This document shows, in pieces, positions 52,738-64,000 of a stretch of DNA of 64,000 nt. The stretch comes from Henricia sp. BOLD:AAB3569 (lineage: Eukaryota; Echinodermata; Asteroidea; Spinulosida; Echinasteridae). The translations under genes were made by a program, and so were the position numbers. The notes beneath the pieces were generated by a model. It had not been told where the DNA came from. It did no database searches and saw only the letters and a list, made by a program, of their open reading frames with translations. The stretch lies in assembly GCA_037783545.1 (NCBI GenBank), contig JBBELK010000454.1, positions 744,001 through 808,000 on the forward strand. Direction: 5' to 3'. Each line of letters starts with the position of its first letter. Position 1 is the stretch's first letter.

Positions 52738-52743
52738 TTTATT
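52738..52743 (-). terminator. FGFRL1: Candidate FGFRL1 polyadenylation signal
   Basis: AATAAA on the minus strand about 150 nt after the FGFRL1 stop codon. No other canonical signal lies nearer. Confidence 0.5.
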
Positions 52744-52895
52744 TCGGCTCTTCTTTGTCGTGTGCTGACAGCAGAGTAAGTGAAGCATGCTGGGAAGGGT
52801 CATCACAGGTCATTTCCAAATCCAGCCGCCATTTATGTTAATTATACACATATTGACAAATATAAACATTTCTGTACAAGGATATACATTGAGTG

Positions 52896-53425
52896 CTAGC
52901 AGTGGTGTACTACATGGTGTTGATGCACATGTTGATGCGTGTGTACTTTACTGCTTGCTAAGCTCCCGCTACTGTTTAACGTATCCGAGTAGCTCTCCGC
53001 GCTCAAACCCCCTAAGTCCGGGTACCGATTAACGGCCGCGCCTTCCCTGCTGGGCGGATGGTACGAATGCACCCCTCCAAAGCTTGACGGAGGCGACGTG
53101 AGCGGAACGCTCTGTTCACAGTCCGATTGATTCTGCAGCACCGGCGTGGTGTTGCGTTTATGCTCCGCCCTGGCCGCCGCCGCGAGGTGATTAGACGGCT
53201 GGTTTGGCGCGGGGCTTGTGTAACCCTGCATGCTCTTATTGCGGTGGTATGTACATAATGCTGCACCCAGGCAGAACAGGACCGCAAATGTCAACGGGAC
53301 TGAGATAAGAAGAGCCTTCTTCGTTGTACCCATGCCTTTAGGGTTTGGTTTGGCGATGATGTCATCGATCTCAAAGTCTATTCCAGGTTTCTTTGAATCT
53401 TTGTCTGGGGTCTGTCCACTGGGAT
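52896..53425 (-). CDS. FGFRL1: FGFRL1 last exon: stalk, membrane helix, His-rich tail
   Basis: Starts [13 protein letters not shown] after TTCTTTCAG, continues through the membrane helix, then a Pro/Ser-rich tail and [15 protein letters not shown] before TAG. No tyrosine kinase sequence. Confidence 0.92.
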
Positions 53426-56225
53426 CTGAAAGAACCAAAAAATGATCATCAAAAAAACATCACAAAGTTATGATTGGCCACATTTTGCACGATTTAGCTG
53501 AAAATATCTTTCAGCATAATTTGAAGGAAAGTAAAAATTGGCAGAGTACTGGTATAAAGGAACACAGATGCCACAAGATCTTTACTCAACTGGCGAAGCA
53601 TATTTTCTACCTAATAGCCTCATGAAATTCAACTCAGATGCACTACGAGCACAAGCGGGATAACTAATTTATCTTCAAGCAAACTTGCCGCAAACATTCG
53701 TGGGTGACTGTGGGAAGCGCATGCAGAGGATCAAGCACATGACAAACCACATCTGAAGAACATGTGCCTTTTAAATTCGCAGTAATGTATTATACAAGCT
53801 TTGAATCATTTTGCATTTCCCAAAGTACAAGACGCTTGGAATACCATGGCACATTAAGCAGAATGCGATCCAAAAATTGTGAAAGGGTAGATAGTTAGAC
53901 TTTATCACACTGTTGTTGCCATGGTTCCACCATACAACACAATAGAACCTTTGCACTGGTGGCCATGACAGGGGGCAGGTTTTCATATTTAAATGATGTG
54001 ACAATAGATCCACAAAGTGCCAACTCAATGCATGATGCACGGTGACAATGTGACTGCCCCCTGTAATGGCCGCCCATACAAAGGGTCTATACATACAGAC
54101 TAAGCAATTTACCTGGTAATACTTCAAGGAACGCACTCTTCACGCTATATCCATTCAGGTTGGCCCCCAGGCATATGTACATTCCGCCATCCTTCTCAGT
54201 AGCATGTGAAATCATGAGTTTATTCAAATACGACCCGTCCGGACGCGACCAAACTTCACCAGCCGGTAGTACCACAAACTTCTGCCCGTCCATATCGATG
54301 GTAGCATTGATGCGTTGGTTGGCGTTGTGCGGTTCAACACGCTTCAGCCATTGGATGTGTGGGGGCGTGTCGCTACGAACGCGACACTGGAACGAGGTCG
54401 TGCCGCCGTATACTACCGTGGTGTTGATGGGATGTTCACCCTGTAAGACCGGTTTGGTGTGTACTTGCTCTGGAAACAAAACGGGAAAGAATTGCGTTTA
54501 CTGGTCGCCACTTATTCTCCTTATAATGACTCAATAACCACTAAAACGTGTTAATATTTTAAAGGGAAGTGAATTTAGGAGTAAAAAACATTATATTTAA
54601 ACTTTTTCTGCCATGTTCCATAGACTTAACACACTGCATCTCAGTGGTGACCAGTGAACGGAATTTATACCACATAACCAAACAAACATGTCTTCTTCAG
54701 TTTAATATTCAAGGCTTTCACAAAGCCTTCACAAAGGCATCACGAGGCCTTGCAAGCCAAAATGAATGTAACTAGCCAATGACAAACCTGTTTTGCGATT
54801 TCAGGAAGGCGGCCCCCACTGAAGTTGTTGGTAACTTCGAGCAGGGGCCGCAGTCTTGATGTCACGTAAACAGGGGGATGTGTTTTAATTGGTTAGTTAC
54901 ATTCATTTCGGCTCAGCACGTAGCTAAGATTTGCTACACACCGTGAGGTTTTTATCTTGCGAGGCAGAAAAAATCAAACGGAATAGATATTTGTACCACG
55001 GACTTGAGAGGTAGAAAACGGCAAAACAATACTGCTATATGATGAGCAAACGGCCATGAATTACTTTTTGCACAGCAGATAGCTCTCATATGTGGCAGGC
55101 CTAATGTTCAAGGCGCTAATCCAAAAACCATATGCAAATGTGATAGTTGCACTTTTTATTTTAGAAAAGTGTTTCAACTTAACCCTCACCTACTACCTCC
55201 ACCGAATAAGTTGCATTGATTTGTCCGTTGCGATTAGAAACAACACAGGTGTAATCTCCCGAATCCAAGGCCCGTAGGCCCGGTAGTTTCAATGTCCATG
55301 ATGCCTTTTGATCGCCTAGTTCCTCGTCCGTTAACGCGACGCCGTTTCTCAACCAGATTATTTCTGGCTTTGGGTAGCCCGTGGCGGCACACTTCAGTCG
55401 CACCGAGCTGTTCAGAGGCCGAACGAGGTTCTTTTTTCTCATCTTGGACGGTTGTGAGAATTTTGGTTTTGCTGAAAGAGAACAAAGTAACACAGATTTT
55501 AAGTTGGAGATCTTCTCTTGGGAAAAAGTTTCAAAACAGGTTAAAGATAGATTAGAGGATTAGAACACTCTTACAAACGGTGTTACCTTTATGTGTGATT
55601 GAGGATGTGTGTGATAAAAACCAACCTGTGTATAAGTCAGCTCAGTACATTATTTACGTTCTGAGAAAACAATGAAAACCATTTTCAAGAAATTGTGCAA
55701 AGCCACCGTCCTATTTAGGCTATACTGCATGGAAAACGGAGCCGTAATAACACAGTTGTAGTCATAAACCTGGTTTCGTTCACATGAGGGCACCCTTGTA
55801 AAAAAAAATACTTTTACACACACATCTATACTGAAAATCAAAAGAAACTTATCAAGATATTTTTTTTATTTTCAGCAAAAAGGTCAAATTGGACAGTTCA
55901 CAAATGGAGAGTCAAGCATGCCATGTCCATTTTCGGGTTACCAGTCATAAATGTTTTAACAGATGCATAAAAAGAAAAATATCTTCAGTATATCATTTTC
56001 TTATAAAACGATCTCGGGCAGAATCATTGCATTGGACAGTTGGAACCACTTCTATCTTCCATTTGAGTAAGGTTTTCCGTTCAAATGGTTTATTGAAATT
56101 TTGAGATATGTACCGGTACGTGCTTTAAACCTTGTGAAGCAACTTACTTCCAGTTGGGGGCTTGCTTCCTGTCGGATTCTCAGTTCTTGTGTGGTCTTTA
56201 TCTCTTGCTGGTTTATCTCGGCCCT
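52896..56225 (-). CDS. FGFRL1: Fibroblast growth factor receptor-like 1, 3' part (4 exons; 5' exons outside or not found)
   Basis: FGFRL1 is an FGF-binding membrane receptor that lacks the kinase. Exons from 5' to 3': 56148-56225 (linker), 55190-55471 (Ig II), 54113-54469 (Ig III), 52896-53425 (stalk, membrane, tail), all joined in phase 1. Ig II has [20 protein letters not shown] and [14 protein letters not shown]. Ig III has [39 protein letters not shown] and [14 protein letters not shown], almost the vertebrate FGFRL1 motif set. The membrane helix is [19 protein letters not shown]. The cytoplasmic tail of about 110 residues ends with eight histidines in 15 residues and a final Cys, like the vertebrate His-rich tail. 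Signal peptide and Ig I are missing from the window. Confidence 0.93.
53943..54089. mobile_element. Foldback MITE, copy 3, beside the FGFRL1 Ig III donor
   Basis: GTGGCCATGACAGGGGGCAG and CTGCCCCCTGTAATGGCCGC are the arms; the middle matches 42008-42152 closely (ATGTGACAATAGATCCACAA). Only 23 bp separate it from the Ig III exon. Confidence 0.8.
54113..54469 (-). CDS. FGFRL1: FGFRL1 exon: Ig III
   Basis: One exon holds the whole third Ig domain (in FGFR1-4 it is split), as in FGFRL1 genes. Acceptor GTTTCCAG, donor CCAG|GTAAAT. NTT and NAT sequons. Confidence 0.93.
54754..54913. mobile_element. MITE with AGCCAAAATGAATGTAACTA ends
   Basis: GCCAAAATGAATGTAACTAG and TTAGTTACATTCATTTCGGC are the ends, with a GGCGGCCCCC...GGGGCCG inner pair. 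It lies in the Ig III-Ig II intron. Confidence 0.75.
55190..55471 (-). CDS. FGFRL1: FGFRL1 exon: Ig II
   Basis: Begins [18 protein letters not shown], a basic stretch matching the heparin-binding region of FGFR Ig II, and ends YSVEVV at GTAG|GTGAGG. Confidence 0.92.
56148..56225 (-). CDS. FGFRL1: FGFRL1 exon: Ig I-Ig II linker
   Basis: Twenty-six codons of charged, Pro/Thr-rich linker ([18 protein letters not shown]) with fitting phase 1 ends (acceptor GTACCAG, donor GTAAGT). It corresponds to the acid-box linker but is basic-acidic mixed instead of all acidic. Confidence 0.75.
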
Positions 56226-58320
56226 CTGGTACAACAAACAAAATATTAAGTGTATTTAGATGAAAGGCAACTTCCAAAAATAAAATTACTTTTATTATTG
56301 GGTTGATGGAACTTCAGTTTCCACTTCGTAGGCTGAATTACATCATGCTTACAAGTGTCTACCCCAAACATCAAGACACATACAAACTTAAATTCTATTT
56401 TTATGAGATTCTGTTTTTTTTTTTAAATAAGAAGAGTTGTTTTTGGTAAATTCTGTGAAAACAACAGTGTTATTTATACAATTTAAGGAATCTGTGGAAT
56501 TAAAGACTACTGCTGTTTTCCCATCCGTCTTTCCGATACCGTGACTCAGAAAATCAGGGACTCTGCTAAACTTTCTCCTTGTGACACTGACCAAAGCCAG
56601 CCAACCGAGGGCTCCCTTCAACTCAACCATAATAATCTCCACATAACATGCCCCTGGTTATTTGAGACAAACACCGTGGCCTTGGCAATAACCACTCAGA
56701 TGCCTGGGCAGATTGTCTCCTCGCGTTGTCATGACAACGAGATTGTCATGACAACGAGATAAGAATACAACAAATATCTAGGTTGCCTCTGAAAGCAATG
56801 AAGGTCGACATGTACATCAAGCAATTTTACGTGATTTCACAATTACGGGTTGTCATTTTCATCCGCAATATAACTATTGTATAGGCTCCCTGCATGGCAT
56901 TGTGCCTGCATCTTTTATATACCGTAGCCACATCCTATTTTTTCCCTCCAATTTTGCTTTTTTGTTGGGATAGCTTTGGGTCAACATCAAACTGGAGTCA
57001 TGTACAGTGAAATAATTTAAACCTTGGGAAAATTAAACTTTTTGGGAAAAATTCTTGATAGGATTTTGAGTTAACCAAGATATGACTGTACTCTACAAAA
57101 ATGCGAGTTGCTCGAAGTTGGTGGCACAAAAACAGTGGTGCCCACGTTGCATCAGTATAAATGGTTTAAATACATGGTAAAAATTTCAATATGTACAGTC
57201 AAATTTTTGTTGCAATGTCTGCATGTGGTATAACGCCCTGCAATGATTTTTCATAAAGGGAAATCTCACTATATACTTTTACTCTAGAGGAATATCTTTT
57301 TTGAAGTGACTATTGATTCAAGTAGCTAGACAGGAATGAGAACAGTTATTCAGTTGGAATGACAACTGTCATACATCAACCTAATGTAGTGGGTGCAAAT
57401 GGGCACATTAGAGTTGAACTATGACCCTGCGATCACACATTAATGTAACAGCCTTTTCACTTCAAGTTCCTTGATGTGGTGTCAGATTTCGGTAAAATTG
57501 TCATCTAGGGTTAGCTGTTGTATATGGAGGAAAATACATGGTTTGAGGGTTGATTGTCCATGTTAGCTCCATGAGGTACCGGTATTGGAAGTTGACAATT
57601 ATACAGAGATACATGTATGAGATATATTGTGCACATATCCATCCCAATGATGCTCAAGGCGCTCTCACTATTACCCCTTGTCATTGGGCTCAGAAATATA
57701 ATTCCTTAATCCTGCTCAACTCCCTGGGGGGCAAGCAGTCTTGTTCTCAAGGCTGAATTGAGGCCAATAACCACCAAAGAAGAGGGCATTCTGGCAGAGG
57801 GATGAAGAGTCCTAAGGCTCCAGTGGACCTTTTGAGTTTAAAAAGGACCCCTAAAGCCTACCAGGATTCTCTGAAGGACAACTATTTCCCTCTCAACTGA
57901 AGGATTAGGAAAGATCTAGACCAGACCCATTCAGCTCATTTACTGTAAGGAATTGTCCTTGTGATGTTTACATCTAAACTAACACCAAGACACTCAATAT
58001 ATACACAATGGCTCCATACCTATCAAATCCCTTGTTTGTGTGCAATCAATGGGGCTTTTCAGTTCCCACACGCTGGTGGCCTGTCCTTTGATATAAATCC
58101 ATGGGATTTTCGTTGGGAATTTTACCTAAATAGAACCATGCTCAGATTTTTACAACTCTTAATGTCAACTACTCATTTAAAAATTGAAAATCACCTACAG
58201 GAATTTAAGGATTTTTGACAGAAAAAGATTCATATGGTGTTTGTTTTACTAATGCTGTCAATCCTTTGAGAATGGTTTTACTTGTCAACCCATGAAGTAA
58301 AATGTTGGGCCAAGTCCATA

Positions 58321-58730
58321 GCCCTGTCCGCATTGGACTTTTTGGGGAAAACGTACTGAGAGTCTGAGACGATGGGTACTTCTCCCATTTTAAGTCTTAA
58401 GTTTTCCTCTCAGTAACTTTTCCTTAGTCCAGCGGTTACTTTTTCCTGGCCAACTGCTGCCCAGGAAAATTGACCAGGTAACTTTTCCCGAGACAATAAG
58501 TCCAATGCAGACACAATCAAGTCGGTAAAAGCGCTCTGGAAGTGTACATATACGTCCGGGCCGTGAAGGTCATATTGCGAAGGGACACTGTGCATGCTCT
58601 CCCAAGGTCTCGGTAAAATGTTCTCGTGTCGAAAAAGTCAAAATGCAGACAGCAATAAAATTTAGCCATTTTTCATTTTACCATCGTCTCGGTAAAACCT
58701 CCCGAAAAACAAGTCCAATGCGGACATGGC
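58321..58730. mobile_element. TIR element with GCCCTGTCCGCATTGGACTT ends
   Basis: The left end pairs with AAGTCCAATGCGGACATGGC at the right. Many internal GGTAAAA/TTTTCCCGAGA motifs are also inverted. About 410 bp without a transposase frame. Confidence 0.75.
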
Positions 58731-61580
58731 TTAAGTTTTTCTATCTTTAGCAAAGTTTCTGATTGGAGATTCTTGCTGTAACAAGGTCATTTGTCAAGCA
58801 GTTATTAAAGCCACTTTAAGTGAAACCAAAACAAAACCAAATGTTCTCAAATACAGCCAGACATAGCAAGCATTGTATAAACAAGGCCTCATCCAAGTCT
58901 ACCAAATGTCTCAAACACACATTAACCCTGAAAAACTTCAAAGCTACACCGCCATCATAATCCATATGATCACAAGAGGTTGAAGCACCAGTTTCACTCT
59001 GGTTTCTATAAGATAAGGAGATTTCAAGAGGACACTCACAAAGAAATGACCAAGATAAGAATATAATGGTGCCATTGGTATGGCTGCTAAATCCTTGAGA
59101 TAAAAGAGACACCTGGTAAAAGAAAATGTGGTAAATTTGGATAACTTTCCCTTTTCCCCACTGTACTTGTAGACCTTTGACAGCCAGTTACATGCACAAA
59201 TTTCTGTGAGTGAAATAAAATGTACAGAACATACCAAATTCACACTTGCAGTGTGAACTCAGTCTCTAAACCTGAAAGAGTAAAATTAGGGTATAGATGT
59301 TGTAGAGTGAAAATCTCTCTAAGTTTAGATTGAAAAAGGTTGAAAAAGGACCCCTTCCAGTGACAACTCAAGTGAAATTTCAATCTATTGGTGTGAGGAA
59401 ATTTCATTCCAAATTGTCTTGTCCCTAATTTTGATGAGAGGGAGTGCGTGAATTTTCACTCTTAGGAATTTAGAGAGAATCCCCTTTTGTTTTGCGACAG
59501 ATGTGTGTTTTTTCCCACAAGTGTGGCTGCAACTACAAAGACCTGGGGTGAATTGCAATATAACCATCTTAAGTCTAATTAGACACATCATATGTCCTAA
59601 CTGAATTTAATAAGGATAAGTTATGACACTTTTTTATGGCGAGACAAAATTAATCTATGATGTCTTAAAAGACGATATCAGCTTTCTTTACTGCAATCCA
59701 CCTCTGTAAATCATTTGTATTAAGGTTGAAAATTTCATCGGAGTATTTCTCCGCATCCTCACATAATATAACGACAAACCACATAGCAAAATGTTGACTG
59801 CAAAAAAATCAATAAAAGGGTAATTTGCAATGGGATTTCAATTGCATCACACAGGGGAGTACATCAAAAAATTTGGCAGCGCATCGATATGTCATGTTTG
59901 AATTTGTGGCCATCTCGCTACACCATAACGAAAGGACATATGCAAATTGTGGAGGGTACTCTAGCGAGACATTGGTAATTCACAGACATCAAAAAGTACA
60001 CTGTACTCTAGGAGTCGTACCAAACAGATAGTGCATGCAATGTGACGCTAGACTGAGCCCCAACTGGGCAGAAATGATTCATTCATTGTTACCAGCAATC
60101 ACGCGGTAAATATTGGCCGGTCCTCTGGGACCCAAACGTTGGTCGTATCGCACTGCTCAATGTTCCCACAAGGACTCGCTACAAAAGGCCACCGAATCTT
60201 GTTAAGTCCTACGCGTCCACCTCGGAGCACAAACCAGGAAGACAAATTTAATTTGATTGAAAAAAAAAATCGCTATTCAAACTTCTCCAAGCTCGTTGAG
60301 AAATATAAAAGTGTCATCTGCGCATACGTTCCGAGGACAACAGACGCGAGAGGCGTTAATTGGATTTTCAAACCAAAACAACGTTGTAATGGATATATAC
60401 AATCATCGACGCTTTAACGTACTCCGCCGTGCTGGTGTAATTCTCAGCCACCAACATAAAGCTGATGGAACCAGTGAGGGAGTATCAGGATACCGGTCAA
60501 TAATCCTATTTGCATCCAATCCATTATTATAGCACTTTAGGCATTGCCATTTTATTAATTACATTTCCGCGACCCGTCAATTTGTACTAATGGGTCACAC
60601 ATACTAGTTGGCAGTGGGTTGGGAAATAACTCGGTTGTCAGTCTGCTGATTCGTCCATGATTTGTGATGATCAGAGTTAATATGAGTCCCTAACTTGGAC
60701 TCGAGTCACTGAGACTTGAGTCAATATTTTGGGACTTGAAACTTGACTTGTACTTTATCTTGGGAATTCTTGGGACTGAACTTGACATTGGAAAATAGAT
60801 TGATCTAGAAAGCCCCGCCCACTTAGTGAAAATATCTTTGGTCTAGAGAAAGGTTAAAAGCCACCAGTCCCATTTTATACCGAGCAATAAAAGAAACGCA
60901 AACATGTTTGAAAAAAGCAGTCAATCTGAGAGTGGGAATTTTCAGCACACAGAGATTTTATGCAGTCATACATACTGAAGCTGTAGTATGAATATTTTGA
61001 TGTAAACTTAATTACAAAAGAATCTTTCAAGTTTTGTTTGAACTGAAAATTTGCATTTCTTTTGTTGCTCGGTACAGTAAGATGTTCCAAAGCCAAGAAC
61101 ATTACGATTCTTGACACTACAAATTGGGATATGTTTCAATCTGTATTCTGCTTCAAATTGAATTGGATCAACAAGCCAAATAAAACCTATCCACTTTCAA
61201 ACTACACCTTGAAGAGATTCGTTACAGTAAGGGATACTGTGGTCCCTTGATAGACAGCGGGGGAAACAAAGCCATGCTTTGCTGTAAGCGAAAACGGCTA
61301 ATGTTTTGATGAGACTGATTCGATTGGTGTCGGGTGGCGCTTAGGAAAAAGCATGTAGTAAAGACATAAACAGACTACAGAGGGAGCCCTTGGCCGAATT
61401 TCATGGTGTAGCTTATTTATTTGCAAGGTACAGAAGAATTAAATTGTGGTTAGACTAAAATCGTACATGTTTCTGTATTAATTTTGACTGCAGTATACTG
61501 AACACAAAAACTTGCTAAGTAGCTCCATGAAATTTAGACACAAAAATTTGCTTCTAAAGCAAAAATGGGTTACACTGCAG

Positions 61581-61790
61581 CAGGGTTGTTGTCGAGTCCA
61601 TCACAAGTCATCACAAGCCTTCACAAGTCCACTACAAGTCCCAGGGTCTTAATTCAAGTCACAGTTAAGCTTAATGAAGACAAAGGCATTCTTTTGTGCG
61701 TGTTCATCGCTTCTTGTTACACAGGACTTGTGATATTATCGGCTCTGCTGGACTTGTGACAGACTTGTGATGGACTCGACTACAACCCTG
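61581..61790. mobile_element. Terminal-inverted-repeat MITE rich in ACTTGTGA, copy 2
   Basis: Ends CAGGGTTGTTGTCGAGTCCA and TGGACTCGACTACAACCCTG. It is shorter than 3194-3439 but shares the TTCTTTTGTGCGTGTTCATC middle. Confidence 0.82.
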
Positions 61791-62225
61791 GTTACCAGCC
61801 AAAAATGTATGTCACCCTGTGTTCTTAGCAATTATCAGTCAATCGTAATATACATGTAGGGCCTACATCATGCACTGATTTGGCACCCGCAAGAGATTTG
61901 TAATATCGGATCAAGTATTCGGTTTTCACGAATAACGCTATATAGTATACATGCGGTCAGGTACCCAGTCTACAGTCTGGCATCAACTGTTGATTTAAGG
62001 AATCAGTCCCCTGGGGCTCCTTCCCACTCTATGGCAGAGGTCACGAGGTCACATTCCCCTGCCCACTGCAATATTACAGCTCTTTTGTGCCTCACCTAAG
62101 CTAGTCAACACAGCTGTCAAATCACAATGACTGTAAATTAACAACTCAAAAATTGGTCCTGTCTTGCCACATTAATAGTGTACAGTTAAAATGTGACCAC
62201 CAGTTTTGTGGAGAGTAAAACTATT

Positions 62226-62582
62226 AGCGTGTTTCTTTTGAAGATCTGGAATTTATCCATTTACCGGTAAATAGCGAGTAACGCAAAGTTTATACCAAGT
62301 CGCTCTATCCAGAAAGCACGTGCATTAGATCAGTCATTGCTTTATGTGCAGTCACATGTTTACGTTTTCTCCCCTGTATGCGCACTTGGGCGGAATGGTG
62401 CGCGTTTCTATTGGCGCTTACCGGATAAATTCGCTGGAATTTTCCTTCCTCGAGAAGGAAAATTGCCGGGGAAAACTCTCCCCGTCATACCGGAAAATAG
62501 CGGATAAGACCCATTTATACTGAGCACATTTTCCGTCTTTTCAGGCAATATCCAGTAAATAAGTCTCAATAGAAACACGCCA
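62226..62582. mobile_element. Diverged TIR element with GCGTGTTTCTTTTG ends
   Basis: AGCGTGTTTCTTTTGAAG at the left and TCAATAGAAACACGC at the right pair over about 14 bp. A second GTTTCTATTGG lies inside near 62404, and TACCGGATAAA and its variants repeat. Confidence 0.5.
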
Positions 62583-64000
62583 AAAAATAACACGCTTTTG
62601 GCGCGGTGTTATACTAACTCGTCCGTGTAAAACATGTTGGAAAAAGGCGGAAAAACAAGTGGGATTTGCCCCTATGTATAGGAATATGCACCAACATAAA
62701 TGCAGGCCTATACATAGTAAATGAGCAGAATTAGAAACAAATTGATAGAACTACCTCTTTCAAGAACCACCTTGGACAATACAAATTTTCCACTAAATAT
62801 TCAGTTTTATTTTTCAACATGGAATTCTCTGAGTACTACAGCCAATATAACTGTACAAGGGGCCAGGTGGCATTTTGTTTTGTAAATTGAGTCTCAGTTT
62901 CACAAATCACAATCTGCACTATTTAAAAAGAAACAAAAACAACCAGCTCCTAGGTGAGACAAACCACAAAACAAAGATTGGTCAAAGTCAAAATATGCTC
63001 CAACATGCACATCAGTGGGACAAATGAGTTTCAGAACATAAGATAAATCATGGTAGGTGACAAATTTGTAGCTTTTAGTGCCGAGAAACGGCTTCTCCTG
63101 AAAATGGATTCCATGAAATGAATTACTTTGCAAGGTACACAATATGCTTCCCCTCACGCAGCCAAATAAACATTTTAAAACTGCGAGAAAGCGGCCCTTT
63201 TGGAGAGGAGCAACTTGGAGGGAATACGACAGGAAGTGCATTAGACTACCAATATCCATCAGGTAGAATAATGGACAGAGGGCTACGTAAATGACCACAA
63301 TTTACAGGAGGGGATGCGAATGGGAGGGCAAGGTCAAATGTTTGGGGAGCGAGGTAAAATGTTAGGGAGGTGCAAGGTGGAGAAAATATCAGCAGAACCA
63401 TTGGCAAGTTTAAGACTCTAGCTTACAGGGTATTATGAGGGGAAATTTGTAGCTTTTTAAACCAAATTTGTTTGTTAAAGTCTATTGATAAAACTGCTGA
63501 ACATCTGATGCCAAGTTTCAATGAGTGTCGTTTAAAAACAAAATCATAAAATGCTCTATTTGCTTCATGACTGGGAGTAGAATTATTAATTTGGCAAATA
63601 AACATTTGACCCCTAAAACTTCATCTCATTTTTTCCCAGCTAATCATGGTAAAATACGGTAGAACCAAGTTGTATGAATCATCCTATTGCATACTCATGG
63701 ACTATCAAATTGGTTTTCTAAAATGATTTTTGTCATCCTTATTAATTAAACATATACATTTGTACATGTACCAATCTAATAGGGCCCTTTTATATATATT
63801 TTTTTGAATGATCTGCTAGAATGTTTTAGCAATTGCAACAATCTTGCTTTTCCACTGCACCACAATTATATTTGTTCCCCTCCTGTTGCAGTCAACACTC
63901 AGGCTGACTGAACACAAGCTTCATCACCCACGAATACTTCAATCTTCTCTTGGCAGCATGGACTTCCTTAATCACAACCTAACCATGTGTGTGTGTGTGT

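Larger units (their letters stand above)
56226..64000. other. FGFRL1: FGFRL1 intron or upstream DNA; no exon recognised
   Basis: No Ig I-like sequence (Cys...Trp...DSGxYxC) was found on the minus strand, so the FGFRL1 5' exons probably lie beyond the window. Elements inside are listed separately; 59000-60600 and 62600-63980 show nothing I can name. The window ends in a (GT)n run starting at 63986. Confidence 0.55.

Noticed and set aside
62900-63298. Minus-strand frame of 132 codons
   Set aside because: No domain, Ig motif or flanking splice sites that join FGFRL1 in phase; Cys/Phe-rich composition suggests chance.

Overview
The window is nuclear DNA from an animal. It is AT-rich, its genes are split by GT-AG introns of about 0.1 to 3 kb (longer in a few places), and it is crowded with short palindromic and terminal-inverted-repeat elements. 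The FGFRL1-type receptor with a histidine-rich tail, the gene set and the repeat style point to an invertebrate deuterostome. I favour an echinoderm, perhaps a sea star or sea urchin, but this is inferred from style and not proved.

Layout from left to right. Positions 685-3192 (+) hold a three-exon gene for a roughly 529-residue protein with 11-12 membrane segments and many intramembrane or juxtamembrane histidines; I do not recognise the family. Positions 3.2-13.7 kb hold no gene. They contain inverted-repeat elements and a 5-kb tandem satellite with a 321-bp unit. Positions 13793-38732 (-) hold a complete 32-exon CFAP43 gene of about 1681 residues, encoding an axonemal WD40 plus coiled-coil protein. 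Its introns carry two arrays of a 110-bp minisatellite, a SINE with a perfect target-site duplication, and two places where parts of its own exons are tandemly duplicated. Positions 39191-43312 (+) hold a complete six-exon STARD7 gene, a mitochondrial-targeted START-domain lipid carrier. It is head to head with CFAP43, with 458 bp between the start codons. Positions 46.4-49.4 kb (+, possibly to 52.2 kb) hold a small gene with a signal peptide and one Ig domain resembling the third Ig domain of FGF receptors. Positions 52896-56225 (-) hold the 3' part of FGFRL1: linker, Ig II, Ig III, membrane segment and His-rich tail. Its 5' exons (signal peptide, Ig I) were not found before the window ends. 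Positions 56.2-64 kb appear to be FGFRL1 intron or upstream DNA with scattered elements.

The genes do not form one pathway. CFAP43 and STARD7 share a promoter interval. The FGFR-like Ig gene and FGFRL1 converge tail to tail and may be related by local evolution. The most unusual items are the unidentified histidine-rich membrane protein, the single-Ig FGFR-like gene beside FGFRL1, a duplicated piece of a CFAP43 exon whose six aligned differences are all silent, and the homogenised 321-bp satellite.
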